A stretch of 64,000 nucleotides of DNA from Streptomyces albus subsp. albus (GTDB taxonomy: Bacteria > Actinomycetota > Actinomycetes > Streptomycetales > Streptomycetaceae), in contig NZ_JODR01000001.1 in the NCBI RefSeq assembly GCF_000725885.1, forward strand, positions 248,001-312,000. Reading direction: 5' to 3'. Of this stretch, positions 63,586-64,000 are shown one piece after another; within the stretch, counting starts at the first letter, position 1; each line of letters opens with the position of its first letter. A program made the position numbers and the translations under genes. The notes below the pieces were generated by a model, which did no database searches, had not been told where the DNA came from, and saw nothing but the letters and a program-made list of their open reading frames with translations.

Positions 63586-64000
63586 ATGTACGGCTACGAC
63601 CAGACCGGTGCCCCGCCCGGGCAGGGACACGGGGGGCACGGCTATCAGGACGTCGGGCACCCCGGTGGGCACCAGCAGGGGCACCACCAGGCGCCGCCGC
63701 CTCCGTACGGGGCGCCGCAGGGTGCGCCGTACGGGCAGCCGGGGCCGCAACAGCAGCAGCCGTTCTACCCCGAGCCCTCGCCGCCCTCCCTCAAGGAGGC
63801 CATCCGCGCGTTCACGACGGGTTCGATGAGCGCGGAGGACTTCCAGGGAATCTTCTCCACCTCGAAGGTGTACTGCCCGCGCGGTGACACCCCCGGCTTT
63901 CTCGCCCTGCACAACACCCAGCAGCCGGTGATCCCGATGTTCAGCACGCTCAAGGAACTGCGTGCCTACGCGGGCAGGGAGTCGAAGTACTTCGTCATCA
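63586..64000 (+). CDS. SseB-family protein with Pro/Gln-rich N-terminus, 3' end outside window
   Basis: The ORF starts at ATG 63586 and is open to the window edge, with 138 codons visible. The first ~65 residues are Gly/His/Pro/Gln-rich (HQQGHHQAPPPPYG). The rest matches the SseB N-terminal domain: SPPSLKEAIRAFTTGSMSAEDF, STSKVYCPRGDTPGFLALH and QPVIPMFSTLKELRAYAG. SseB-like proteins in Streptomyces are linked to type VII secretion or envelope stress in some cases, but the function is not settled. Divergent from the FadE5-like gene. Confidence 0.8.
   Translation, partial: MYGYDQTGAPPGQGHGGHGYQDVGHPGGHQQGHHQAPPPPYGAPQGAPYGQPGPQQQQPFYPEPSPPSLKEAIRAFTTGSMSAEDFQGIFSTSKVYCPRGDTPGFLALHNTQQPVIPMFSTLKELRAYAGRESKYFVI

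Overview
The window is high-GC (visibly over 70% G+C) chromosomal DNA of a Streptomyces or close relative. The evidence is the gene content: CrgA, class E sortases, the PknB/PbpA/RodA/PP2C/FhaB/FhaA block, a mycothiol-dependent-type enzyme, the proteasome activator Bpa, two branched-chain keto acid dehydrogenase (BCKDH) gene sets, frequent GTG starts and many GTGA/ATGA gene overlaps. I see no transposase, integrase, phage or CRISPR. It is mostly conserved core chromosome, so the unusual signals are in protein extensions, repeats and intergenic sites.

Layout. 1-14.5 kb is a cell-division and cell-wall block: a truncated rhomboid protease, crgA, a DUF881 protein, three class E sortases around a glutamine amidotransferase, then on the minus strand fhaA-fhaB-PP2C-rodA-pbpA-pknB, largely translationally coupled. 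14.5-19.6 kb holds tRNA-Leu(CAG), a divergent azoreductase/HxlR regulator pair, a J-domain-like protein, a rhodanese and an acyl-CoA dehydrogenase. 20-24.1 kb is the paaABCDE phenylacetyl-CoA epoxidase operon (minus). 24.4-31 kb holds a DUF5819/HTTM membrane pair, a SpoU-type RNA methyltransferase, Bpa, a secreted Pro-rich protein, a quinone oxidoreductase, a 55-aa zinc ribbon and a K+ channel. 31-38.7 kb is one tightly packed minus-strand run: BCKDH E1a-E1b-E2, MobA, MoeA and the K+ channel. 38.9-42 kb holds a divergent Lrp regulator, a TetR regulator and paaN. 42-49 kb has two Ser/Thr kinases, a phosphotransferase-fold protein and a NarL-type response regulator. 49.6-53.6 kb is the second BCKDH operon. 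53.8-64 kb has a GntR/MFS pair, a mycothiol-type enzyme, a nitrilase-family protein, a thioredoxin-NHL protein, an M18 aminopeptidase, a FadE5-like acyl-CoA dehydrogenase and a truncated SseB-like gene.

How parts work together. The paa operon and paaN degrade phenylacetate, while the two BCKDH sets convert branched-chain keto acids into acyl-CoAs. A palindrome, ACCGATCGTTCGGT, occurs identically upstream of paaA and paaN and with one change between the lrp and BCKDH genes. A TetR gene sits beside paaN. This suggests one repressor linking aromatic and branched-chain catabolism. Other points to check are a cluster of DnaA-box-like sites beside crgA, a histone H1-like N-terminus on one BCKDH E1 alpha, a repeat-expanded N-terminus on PaaD, a palindrome upstream of the second BCKDH operon, and several degenerate tandem repeats in gene-flanking DNA.
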